The notes under the pieces: model-generated
What the model was told of the DNA's origin: nothing
Seen by the model: only the letters and a program-made list of their open reading frames with translations
The model's database searches: none
Shown here: positions 1 to 5,128 of the stretch, one piece after another
How the letters are laid out: each line of letters begins with the position of its first letter
How positions within the stretch are numbered: position 1 is the stretch's first letter
Translations under genes and position numbers: made by a program
NCBI GenBank assembly: GCA_019309245.1
Contig: JAFDGP010000174.1
Span: forward strand, 1-8,200
Direction: 5' to 3'
DNA: 8,200 bases
Source of the DNA: Deltaproteobacteria bacterium
GTDB taxonomy: Bacteria > Desulfobacterota > Desulfobacteria > Desulfobacterales > C00003060

Positions 1-244
1 GTATGGCCAAAAACAGCGTGAGACCCTCCCGGCGAGCCGTCTGGGCGCTTTTGAGCGCCCGGTAAAACAGGACGCCCAAAACACCGTAGGCAACAAAGTG
101 CACGGCCTTGTCCAGGTTCCAGATGCTGGGCACGGCCCGGGGGCTCGGGAAACACGACTGGACAAAGATCGCCGCGCAATAGACGATCACCGGCAACCAG
201 TAGCGAATAAAACGATGAGTCCGATTTTCGGGCATTCTTGTCAT
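1..244 (-). CDS. VanZ-like membrane protein, N-terminal part
   Basis: Reading leftward from an ATG at 244 gives 81 codons that stay open to the window edge, so the C-terminus is missing. The product starts MTRMPENRTHRFIRYWLPVI and continues into a hydrophobic helix (about residues 14-29). Then comes W-N-L-D-K-A-V-H-F-V-A-Y-G-V-L (about residues 44-58). A pattern of (D/S)K-x-x-H-F-x-x-Y-x-x-L after a first membrane helix is the usual signature of VanZ-like proteins. These are small four-helix membrane proteins of mostly unknown role, named after a teicoplanin-resistance gene. A GGAGG lies only 3 nt before the ATG; a second ATG at 235 lies 12 nt from the same GGAGG and is an alternative start. 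No van resistance genes are nearby, so a resistance role should not be assumed. Confidence 0.72.
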   Translation of the reverse strand, partial: MTRMPENRTHRFIRYWLPVIVYCAAIFVQSCFPSPRAVPSIWNLDKAVHFVAYGVLGVLFYRALKSAQTARREGLTLFLAI

Positions 245-349
245 AGGCCTCCGCCTTGAGAGACTTGTTCAGTCGCGTGTGCATGCTAGCAATTTCGATG
301 CCGGTCTGCGAACGCTTTCTTCAAAAGCCACTGCTATTCTCGTGAAGAA
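245..349. other. Intergenic spacer between the VanZ-like gene and the RAYT element
   Basis: This 105-bp stretch lies upstream of the VanZ-like gene and abuts the left end of the transposon remnant. It should contain the VanZ-like gene's promoter on the minus strand, but I see no convincing -35/-10 pair. No coding signal was seen. Confidence 0.4.
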
Positions 350-372
350 AGGGGATGCTGGTGAAAGGTTGA
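350..372 (+). repeat. Left terminal inverted repeat of the RAYT element
   Basis: The repeat begins AGGGGATGCTGGTGAAAGG and ends TTGA. Its reverse complement recurs at 890-912, with the only mismatch at 356 versus 906. Within it, 16 consecutive bases (357-372, GCTGGTGAAAGGTTGA) match perfectly. It starts 51 bp before the transposase ATG. It is read as the RAYT-associated REP end. Confidence 0.75.
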
Positions 373-400
373 CAGGTGTGTGGTGGGGTAGGATTCAATA

Positions 401-842
401 ATGCCACGAAAGTCACGCATAGATGCACCTGGGGCTTTGCAGCATATTATCATTCGGGGCATAGAGCGCAAGCCGATTTATGCGAAGAGGATTCCTATCT
501 TCTGGAGCTGGTCCGCTACATTCATCTGAATCCGTTGCGCGCTGGTCTGGTTAGAGACGTGAAAGGCTTGGCTACCTATTGGAAATTCGGTCACAGTGCC
601 TTGATGGGCAAGAGTGAGCATGAGTGGCAAGATACTGATTGATGAGTTCAAGCAGACAGAGGGCCGTGGCACGGGCCCGTGGGATCATCTGTTGTCTGGC
701 CGTTAACCAGTTAATGATTAGCGGCCGAGAGGTTGCCCGCAAACTACACCTATCTGCTTCAGCTGTGAGCAAATTGGCAGCCCGAGGCCGTAGGGATGGT
801 CTGGCTAAAAAAATTGGAGATTGCATATTCGGTTCAAAGTAA
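401..842 (+). pseudogene. REP-associated tyrosine transposase (RAYT), decayed in three fragments
   Basis: The intact ancestor would have bound REP hairpins and cut single-stranded DNA with a Y1 (HUH) nuclease domain. Fragment 1 (401-~478) reads MPRKSRIDAPGALQHIIIRG then IERKPI, the typical RAYT N-terminus. Fragment 2 (~479-642, a different frame) reads CEEDSYLLELVRYIHLNPLR, then AGLV and further on GHSALMG and WQDTD, the typical C-terminal part of the Y1 domain. Fragment 3 (~645-842, third frame) contains RARGIICCLAV and SGREVARKLHLSASAVSKL, the helix-turn-helix tail found on this RAYT subgroup. Missing between fragments 1 and 2 are the metal-binding His-x-His segment and the catalytic-Tyr region, perhaps 65-90 codons. 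A second loss separates WQDTD from the tail. The gene cannot make an active enzyme. The fragment identities rest on remembered family sequences. Confidence 0.85.
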
Positions 843-889
843 GGCCGGACGAATCCGAAAAGGTCGTTCTGAAATCATCTGGCCAATTT

Positions 890-912
890 TCAACCTTTCA
901 CCAGCGTCCCCT
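890..912 (-). repeat. Right terminal inverted repeat of the RAYT element
   Basis: This is the reverse complement of the left end, with TCAACCTTTCACCAGC at 890-905 matching 357-372 exactly. It lies 47 bp past the stop codon of the last transposase fragment, so both ends of the element survive while its interior does not. Confidence 0.75.
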
Positions 913-955
913 CAAATTCGGGTCATGACCGCCCAGGCAAACGGACGGCCCACGG

Positions 956-1342
956 CTACCTTTCCTTTTTTCCAGGGTGCCCTTTTTTGTGTCTTTCGTG
1001 TTGCCGTATCCTCTCGCGGGCCTTTTCCGTGGCATTTTCTTTTAGAGTTTGCTCAGATTCCTCGGATTCTCCGGTGACCCTGCCGGCCCCTTGTTCCAGC
1101 GTTTCTGCTTCTGGTTCAACCCCGGGTGCTTGTTCCGTGGCGGCTTCCTCCACAGATTCTGACCTCTTTTTCTCCAGTCCCGGTGGAACATCAGAGTGCC
1201 ACCCCTTCTTTTGTCCCTTGTCCCAGCCGTGGGGATTGGCGCGACCGTGACCTTTACCGCCTGCCAGGGCCGGTGATGCCGTTAGAAACAAAGACAACGC
1301 AAACACCAAGCAACTCGTAACGACGCCATTCATCTTTTTCAT
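956..1342 (-). CDS. Small exported protein with Gly/His/Trp-rich head and charged helical tail
   Basis: A 128-residue protein starts at the ATG at 1342, chosen because AAGGAGGAG (1346-1354) sits just upstream. Residues 1-27 form a classic signal peptide: MKKMN, a hydrophobic stretch (VVTSCLVFALSLFLT), then an ASPALA cleavage site before GG. The mature head (about 28-57) is basic and rich in Gly, His and Trp: GKGHGRANPHGW, KGQKKGW and DVPPGLEKK. The rest (about 58-128) is highly charged and low in complexity, Glu/Thr/Ser-rich and then Lys/Arg/His-rich, probably disordered or helical; it ends HPGKKER. The W-x-K-G-x-K-K-G-W...PPGLxKK pattern resembles small periplasmic proteins of unknown function. 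His-rich regions sometimes bind metal, but nothing here proves it. It is probably co-transcribed with the 34-residue gene upstream. Confidence 0.75.
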   Translation of the reverse strand: MKKMNGVVTSCLVFALSLFLTASPALAGGKGHGRANPHGWDKGQKKGWHSDVPPGLEKKRSESVEEAATEQAPGVEPEAETLEQGAGRVTGESEESEQTLKENATEKARERIRQHERHKKGHPGKKER

Positions 1343-1451
1343 AAACTCCTCCTTCACAATCGGATTATCCCCCTGCCCATTTTGTCCGAAAACGGCCGAC
1401 AAAAAAATCTTTCCCTTGCTCCGGCATACCCAAACGTCCCCGACCTCCCCC

Positions 1452-1556
1452 TCACCCACTGAGCCATCTCCAGGCCTGGAACACACCCCAGGCAACGGTG
1501 GCCATCAGCGTCCAAGAAAGGAACAACGCGCTCAACCAAACGAAAACCATCCACAT
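1452..1556 (-). CDS. Trp-rich single-pass membrane micro-protein (34 aa)
   Basis: The ORF runs from the ATG at 1556 to a TGA at 1452-1454. GGAGGTG lies five bases upstream of the ATG (GGAGGTGCACCCATG), a well-spaced ribosome binding site. The product is MWMVFVWLSALFLSWTLMAT followed by VAWGVFQAWRWLSG. Nearly the whole length is hydrophobic, with six tryptophans and a single charged residue (Arg30). It should form one membrane helix with the charged end at the C-terminus. It lies 109 bp upstream of the exported-protein gene on the same strand and 54 bp downstream of a sigma-54-like promoter, which supports it being expressed. No family is recognised. Its small size means a chance ORF cannot be excluded, but the ribosome binding site and hydrophobicity argue against that. 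Confidence 0.6.
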   Translation of the reverse strand: MWMVFVWLSALFLSWTLMATVAWGVFQAWRWLSG

Positions 1557-1609
1557 GGGTGCACCTCCATGGGGGCCAAGAAGCGCCGAATGGAATTTGC
1601 TCATAAGTC

Positions 1610-1626
1610 AGCAAGAAGGATGCCAC
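1610..1626 (-). promoter_or_regulatory. Sigma-54 (-24/-12) promoter candidate
   Basis: The minus strand reads GTGGCATCCTTCTTGCT. The consensus is TGGCAC-N5-TTGC; this has TGGCAT, exactly five bases, then TTGCT, so the GG and GC elements have the required spacing. Transcription would start near 1599, giving a leader of about 43 nt before the 34-residue gene. Expression would need RpoN and an enhancer-binding activator; I did not identify an upstream activator site. Confidence 0.5.
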
Positions 1627-2186
1627 AGTCTTGGTGTATCCTAACTCCTTGTATTAAAAGGAAATCATGAAAATTCCGAATTTTGGGCCTTGAGGTGTTG
1701 AAGGGATATGCCTTCACTTCGATCAGGATGATTTGACAGGATATTCCTTTAACGTCTTGTTTATTCAGTCATATTTTCATGCAGGAAAAATCAGCCAATC
1801 CGTGAAAAAAACTTTCTTCCGCGGAATCATTGGGACGTCCACCCCGGCATTAACAGGCAGTTGAAAAACTATTGCGCTTGGCATGACGGCGTTAAAATTC
1901 TCCTCAACATGCTCATTTATTACCAATAACCTCCGCTTTTTCGACGAATTTTGCCTTGTCCTGCCCGCGCTTATGACGTTTTTCAACTGCTTGTCAAATC
2001 CCCCTTTTTTTGATGGACCTGGAAAGGATCCGCCAATCTGGTGAGAAAGTGATATGCTCCTCCTGGGGCTGCCGAGCAGCTTCAAGGTCCTGGCCCTGGG
2101 CTTGAAGGCAGCATGTTTTCGTACTAAAGTACATTGGCAGACCTTGATGACATGCAGCCTGATCCACGGACCGGACTGGGGGCCCC
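1627..2186. other. 560-bp non-coding stretch with a palindromic element
   Basis: No convincing gene was found. The left part (about 1640-1850) is AT-richer than the surroundings and contains a small hairpin (TGAAGG, six-base loop, CCTTCA; 1699-1716). The middle is the large palindrome at 1850-1997. The right part leads into the archease. It holds a weak promoter-like pair, TTGAAG (2102-2107), 17-bp spacer and TAAAGT (2125-2130), matching consensus at four of six bases each. A short dyad GTACTAAAGTAC (2121-2132) overlaps this -10. Possible ORFs here have no ribosome binding site or protein-like composition. Confidence 0.5.
1850..1997. repeat. REPIN/MITE-like imperfect palindrome (~148 bp)
   Basis: The outer arms GCAGTTGAAAAAC (1857-1869) and GTTTTTCAACTGC (1978-1990) are perfectly complementary over 13 bp. 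Extended to 1850 and 1997, the arms match at about 18 of 20 positions. Inside, the two halves remain related but diverged: left ...GCGCTTGGCATGACGGCG then TTAAAATTC; right (reverse complement) ...GCGCGGGCAGGACAAGGC then AAAATTC. The central part (about 1908-1930) is unpaired. Two degenerate copies of one unit in inverted orientation around a spacer is the architecture of REPINs and small MITEs. No transposase belonging to it is in the window. Its arms do not match the ends of the RAYT element at 350-912. Confidence 0.6.
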
Positions 2187-2598
2187 ATGAAGGCGGTTTC
2201 ATACCGATATATTGAGCATACGGCCGACCTGGGATTTGAGGCCTGGGGGCGAGGCCTGGAGGCCATGTTTACCCATGCCGCCGAGGCGCTCATGGGGGTC
2301 ATGGTGGACCCGGAGACCGTCGAGCCCGCCGGCAAACGGACTATCAAGGCGCAGGCATCCGGCCTGGAGAGCTTGTTGGTGAGCTGGCTCAACGAGTTGC
2401 TCTATGTCTTTGACACAGAACAATGGGTATTCACGCGGTTTGATGGACGAACATCGCCTGGAGGCAATCGCTGTGGGTGAGCCCCTGGATCCAGAGCGCC
2501 ACCGGGTCAAGACCACGATAAAGGCGGTTACCTACTATCGTCTGGCCATAGAGCACGAAGACGGCATGTGGCGGTGTCGGGTGTTTGTGGACCTGTGA
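2187..2598 (+). pseudogene. Archease (RtcB activator), frameshifted
   Basis: Archease helps RtcB accept GTP and turn over during 3'-phosphate/5'-OH RNA ligation. The N-terminal part (2187-2441, 85 codons) reads MKAVSYRYIEHTADLGFEAW and later LLVSWLNELLYVFDTEQWVF, both hallmarks of the family. After the TTT codon at 2439-2441 the frame runs to a stop at 2480. The family sequence resumes one base out of phase at 2443 with MDEHRLEAIAVGEPLDPERH and continues KAVTYYRLAIE and CRVFVDL to the TGA at 2596-2598. Together the two parts give about 136 residues, slightly under the usual ~140. This suggests a small deletion (2, 5, 8 or 11 nt) or a one-base insertion between about 2436 and 2445. Because everything after the break is well conserved, the mutation is recent, or it is a sequencing error, or (less likely) a recoding site. 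RtcB follows 195 bp downstream. No strong ribosome binding site was seen before 2187. Confidence 0.88.
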
Positions 2599-2793
2599 GG
2601 CGCTGGCCCGCTGCGCTTGAATTACGCCCGGAACATTTCATGTCTGGATGAACCGGAAAGTCTTCGTCACTTCCGATCCGGCGTTCAACTGGAAAAGCAA
2701 TCGCCTTGTTCGGCTGGATAAAAACGAGCCGCCGCTCTTTATGGAGGGCCTGGGTTTGATTGCAGCGGCTTCAAAAAGGGGGGAGCTGTCCTC
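2599..2793. other. 195-bp spacer between archease and rtcB
   Basis: This gap is long for a two-gene operon. It holds a hairpin-capable segment (CGGAA at 2654-2658 pairing with TTCCG at 2671-2675, extended by GT/AC after a bulged A) and the rtcB ribosome binding site AGGGGGGAG just before 2794. A 54-codon ORF (ATG at 2648, TAA at 2810-2812) overlaps the rtcB start, but it has no ribosome binding site and I do not recognise its product. It may be a degenerate dispersed repeat or leader RNA; neither is shown. Confidence 0.35.
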
Positions 2794-4239
2794 ATGTCGA
2801 GTATTAACGTAAAAAAGCTGGATGACTACCGGTGGCTGATCCCAAGGACCGGCAGGATGCGCACCGAAGGGCTGGTCTTTGCGGATGAGCAGATCATGGC
2901 CGCCGTCAGACGCGACGCCTGCCTGGAGCAGGTGGCCAACGTGGCCTGCCTGCCCGGGATTGTGGGCCGCTCCATGGCCATGCCGGATATCCACTGGGGC
3001 TACGGATTCCCCATCGGCGGGGTGGCGGCCTTTGATATGGACAGCGGCATCGTGTCTCCAGGCGGGGTGGGCTATGACATCAACTGCGGGGTGCGCCTGT
3101 TGCGTACCGACCTGAATGCAGCTGAGATCAAAGGGGCGGTGCGTGGCCTGGTGGATGCCCTGTTCAACAACATTCCTTGCGGGGTGGGCTCGCGGCGAAA
3201 GGATTTGAAACTTTCCGGAAAACAGATGGACGAGGTGCTGGTCAAGGGTGCAGGATGGGCGGTTTCAAAAGGCTACGGTGGTTCACAGGACCTGCAATGC
3301 ATTGAAGAACAAGGGTGCATCCCGGGCGCCGATCCGGCCAGTGTCTCTGAGAAGGCCTATAACCGGGGGAAAGCCCAGTTGGGCACCCTGGGATCGGGAA
3401 ACCATTTTGTGGAGATTGGGTTTGTGGAAAAGGTCTTTGACGAAGACGTTGCCCGTGCCTTTTGCCTGTTTGAAGGCCAGGTGACCATCATGGTTCACAC
3501 GGGCTCCCGCGGCCTGGGGCATCAGGTCTGCGACGATTATATCAAGATCCTGCTGAAAGCCTCGGACAAGTACCGCATGGCGCTTCCAGATAAACAACTG
3601 TGCTGCGCCCCGATTGGATCAAAAGAAGGCCGGCGATATCTCGCCGCCATGGCCAGCGCTGCGAATTTCGCCTTTTGCAACCGCCAACTCATTGCCCACT
3701 GGGTCCAGGAGACCTTTCAGCAGGTGTTGAGCGTGGGTCCGCGACAGCTCGGGCTGCGTCTCGTATACGATGTATGTCACAACATGGCAAAGATCGAAAC
3801 CCACCGGGTGGACGGCATCGAAAAAATGCTGTGCGTACACCGAAAAGGGGCCACCCGGGCCTTTCCTTCCGGATCTACCTTTATTCCGAAGGCGTACAAG
3901 CACGTCGGACAACCGGTCTTGATTCCCGGCGACATGGGGCGCTATTCTTACGTGCTGGTCGGGACCCAAAAAGGCCTGGAGGAAACCTTCGGCAGTTCAT
4001 GCCACGGCGCCGGACGGGTCTTGAGCAGGCACCAGGCCAAAAAGGCGGCCAGGGGCCGTGCCATTGTACGGGAGCTTGAAGACCGGGGCATCTGTGTGCG
4101 AAGCGCCGGCCGGGGGACCGTGGCTGAAGAGATGCCTGAGGCCTATAAGGATGTCAGTACCGTGGTCGATGTGATTCACAATTCGGGCCTGGGGAAGAAA
4201 GTGGTCAAGCTCAGACCCTTGGGTGTCATTAAGGGGTGA
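2794..4239 (+). CDS. rtcB: RNA-splicing ligase RtcB
   Basis: RtcB is a GTP- and Mn2+-dependent ligase that joins RNA 2',3'-cyclic or 3'-phosphate ends to 5'-OH ends, in tRNA splicing or RNA repair. The 481-residue length equals that of the well-studied Pyrococcus horikoshii enzyme. Expected residues are visible: Asp95 and Cys98 in GVGYDINCGVR, the Asn-His pair 203-204 in GSGNHFVEIG, His235 in MVHTGSRG, His329 in VCHN, and the guanylylation His404 in SSCHGAGR. The HRKGATRAFP segment (349-358) and the C-terminal PLGVIKG (Lys480) are also present. The N-terminal LDDYRWLIPR and MAMPDIHWGYGFPIGG motifs are typical. AGGGGGGAG lies eight bases before the ATG. The gene is intact, while its partner archease directly upstream is frameshifted. 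No RtcR regulator or RtcA cyclase is in the window. Confidence 0.97.
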   Translation: MSSINVKKLDDYRWLIPRTGRMRTEGLVFADEQIMAAVRRDACLEQVANVACLPGIVGRSMAMPDIHWGYGFPIGGVAAFDMDSGIVSPGGVGYDINCGVRLLRTDLNAAEIKGAVRGLVDALFNNIPCGVGSRRKDLKLSGKQMDEVLVKGAGWAVSKGYGGSQDLQCIEEQGCIPGADPASVSEKAYNRGKAQLGTLGSGNHFVEIGFVEKVFDEDVARAFCLFEGQVTIMVHTGSRGLGHQVCDDYIKILLKASDKYRMALPDKQLCCAPIGSKEGRRYLAAMASAANFAFCNRQLIAHWVQETFQQVLSVGPRQLGLRLVYDVCHNMAKIETHRVDGIEKMLCVHRKGATRAFPSGSTFIPKAYKHVGQPVLIPGDMGRYSYVLVGTQKGLEETFGSSCHGAGRVLSRHQAKKAARGRAIVRELEDRGICVRSAGRGTVAEEMPEAYKDVSTVVDVIHNSGLGKKVVKLRPLGVIKG

Positions 4240-4472
4240 CGGCTTCGTAAAGAGTCCATCTGCCGCATTGTCCGCGGGTTCGTCCTCCCCAGCTTCTCGA
4301 CCAGGGGCATTGATTTAAGCCCTGCATCCCTGGTCGAGAAGCTGGGCTTACACCCATATTTCATGGTGCTGATCCATGAAGGTGCACCCCACCCCGCCCC
4401 CCTGTATCCTCCTGCTTAAAAAGCGTTGTGCTCCCTTTTTTGCCATTGTCGCTTTAAATACACCAAATGCTC
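4240..4472. other. Intergenic stretch downstream of rtcB
   Basis: I see no gene. The segment starts with GACGGCTTCGTAAAGAGTCC (4239-4258), which resembles a dispersed intergenic repeat I recall from deltaproteobacterial genomes; that is memory, not a search. It then contains the 19-bp inverted repeat at 4288-4346 and a C-rich run (about 4384-4404). Confidence 0.45.
4288..4346. repeat. Perfect 19-bp inverted repeat with 21-bp loop
   Basis: CCCAGCTTCTCGACCAGGG (4288-4306) is exactly complementary to CCCTGGTCGAGAAGCTGGG (4328-4346). The loop can add a further GCA/TGC pairing (4307-4309 with 4323-4325). The stem begins 49 bp after the rtcB stop, so it could stop or protect the rtcB transcript. 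However, no T-tract follows (the next bases are CTTACACCC), so it is not a standard intrinsic terminator. A REP-like repeat unit is an alternative. Confidence 0.75.
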
Positions 4473-4501
4473 TTGACTGTCTCTGTGCATTGCACTATAA
4501 G
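4473..4501 (+). promoter_or_regulatory. Sigma-70-type promoter
   Basis: The pair is TTGACT (4473-4478), a 17-bp spacer and TATAAG (4496-4501), five of six consensus bases in each box at ideal spacing. The predicted start is near 4508, about 62 nt before the 58-residue gene. It would serve the plus-strand group ending in pepD. Confidence 0.6.
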
Positions 4502-4569
4502 AAAGCTGCGGGCGCGGTAGACCCATTGTAATGGTTTGACACGTCCGGGACCCATTCCTGTCTTCGCAC

Positions 4570-4746
4570 ATGAGACAATTACAAAACAACATGCCACCGG
4601 ATCCTTGCCCTGCCGAGCAACACGACAGCCTCGACGGCCCGTGTACGCAATGCCTGTCATTCTATAAGGGTCTGGTCAATGCGCTGATTTTGAGTGGAAT
4701 TGCATGGGCACTGATCTTTCTGGTGGTCTACTATGCCCTTGGGTGA
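4570..4746 (+). CDS. Small Cys-containing single-pass membrane protein (58 aa)
   Basis: The ORF opens at ATG 4570 and ends at TGA 4744-4746. The first part (residues 1-31) is polar and Pro/Cys-bearing, with three cysteines in PDPCPAEQHD and GPCTQCLSF. Residues about 35-56 form one strong membrane helix, LVNALILSGIAWALIFLVVY, and the protein ends YALG. The CxxC could bind a metal or form a disulfide, but no partner cysteines complete a clear site. There is no good ribosome binding site before the ATG, and no alternative start lies upstream after the in-frame stop at 4537-4539. Support comes from the promoter at 4473-4501 and a clear soluble-plus-membrane design. Its last 14 bases overlap the longest reading of the next ORF. 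No family is recognised. Confidence 0.6.
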   Translation: MRQLQNNMPPDPCPAEQHDSLDGPCTQCLSFYKGLVNALILSGIAWALIFLVVYYALG

Positions 4747-5110
4747 CCAAACCCAGGGTCAGGATAAGCTGCCGGCACACGGCGTTTGCAGGCATTTTCG
4801 TTCAATTTTTCGCCATATCTTGCCGATTAAAAGGTGGATGTCTGATCAGTCCGGGATGATCGCCATGGGAATTTCTATCAAGGCAGACACCTCTGAAATC
4901 GCAAGTGAAAGGGCACGGGTCCATGCCCTTTTTACCTGTATCCTCAGGCCGTTTGTGGAAAAACACGGGGGTACAATCGAGATCGACCCCGCTACGTACC
5001 AGCCCACCATCAGTATCCCACGCAACGCCCGCGGGGCCTGTTTTGAAGAACTGGGAGAGCTGTTGGCCCCCGGCACGCCGCTGAACTGCCTCATTCCTTT
5101 TTTGATGTAA
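4733..5110 (+). CDS. Small protein of unknown function upstream of pepD
   Basis: The longest reading is 125 residues from ATG 4733, with GGTGG about seven bases upstream and a 14-base overlap with the previous gene. Residues 1-40 are poorly protein-like, so the real start may be ATG 4838, 4856 or 4865; none of these has a well-spaced ribosome binding site (AAGGTGG directly abuts 4838). From 4865 the sequence looks genuinely coding: MGISIKADTSEIASERARVH, then FVEKHGGTIEID, PTISIPRNARG and CFEELGELL. The VEKHGGTI segment followed by a beta strand resembles the last strand-loop of histidine-kinase ATPase domains, but the ATP-binding boxes are absent and the protein is too short, so this is weak. 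It lies 18 bp upstream of pepD and is probably co-transcribed with it. Function is unknown. Confidence 0.65.
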   Translation: MPLGDQTQGQDKLPAHGVCRHFRSIFRHILPIKRWMSDQSGMIAMGISIKADTSEIASERARVHALFTCILRPFVEKHGGTIEIDPATYQPTISIPRNARGACFEELGELLAPGTPLNCLIPFLM

Positions 5111-5128
5111 CCAGAAGGAGGAACGATC

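Larger units (their letters stand above)
350..912 (+). mobile_element. REP-bounded RAYT element, internally deleted
   Basis: A 563-bp unit is bounded by inverted repeats of 23 bp (350-372 and 890-912, 22 of 23 bases complementary). All recognisable transposase-derived sequence lies inside them. REP-associated tyrosine transposases (RAYTs, Y1/HUH family, related to IS200/IS605) are typically flanked by inverted REP sequences, which fits this layout. An intact RAYT element of this type with a C-terminal helix-turn-helix would be roughly 1.0-1.3 kb, so about half is gone. The losses are internal and the ends are kept, as in elements that become non-autonomous. I see no target-site duplication; this class normally makes none. 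Confidence 0.68.

Noticed and set aside
925..955. GC-rich stem after the exported-protein gene as a terminator
   Set aside because: Pairing is imperfect and no T-tract follows on the minus strand.
1380..1404. Hairpin TTTTGTC/GACAAAA in the leader of the exported-protein gene as an intrinsic terminator
   Set aside because: On the minus strand the T-run precedes the stem rather than following it. The stem is AT-rich and weak.
1343..1495. Extension of the exported-protein gene upstream to an ATG at 1495
   Set aside because: The extension has no ribosome binding site, would bury a clear signal peptide, and overlaps the 34-residue gene in another frame. AAGGAGGAG supports 1342.
1777..2202. 141-codon minus-strand ORF across the non-coding stretch
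   Set aside because: It runs through the palindromic repeat and into the archease start, has no ribosome binding site, and has no recognisable protein features.
2054..2215. 53-codon plus-strand ORF upstream of archease
   Set aside because: It has a weak upstream signal and an unremarkable composition, and it overlaps the archease start in another frame with no family resemblance.
4536..4541. Perfect TTGACA as a second promoter for the 58-residue gene
   Set aside because: No -10-like hexamer lies 16-18 bases downstream.
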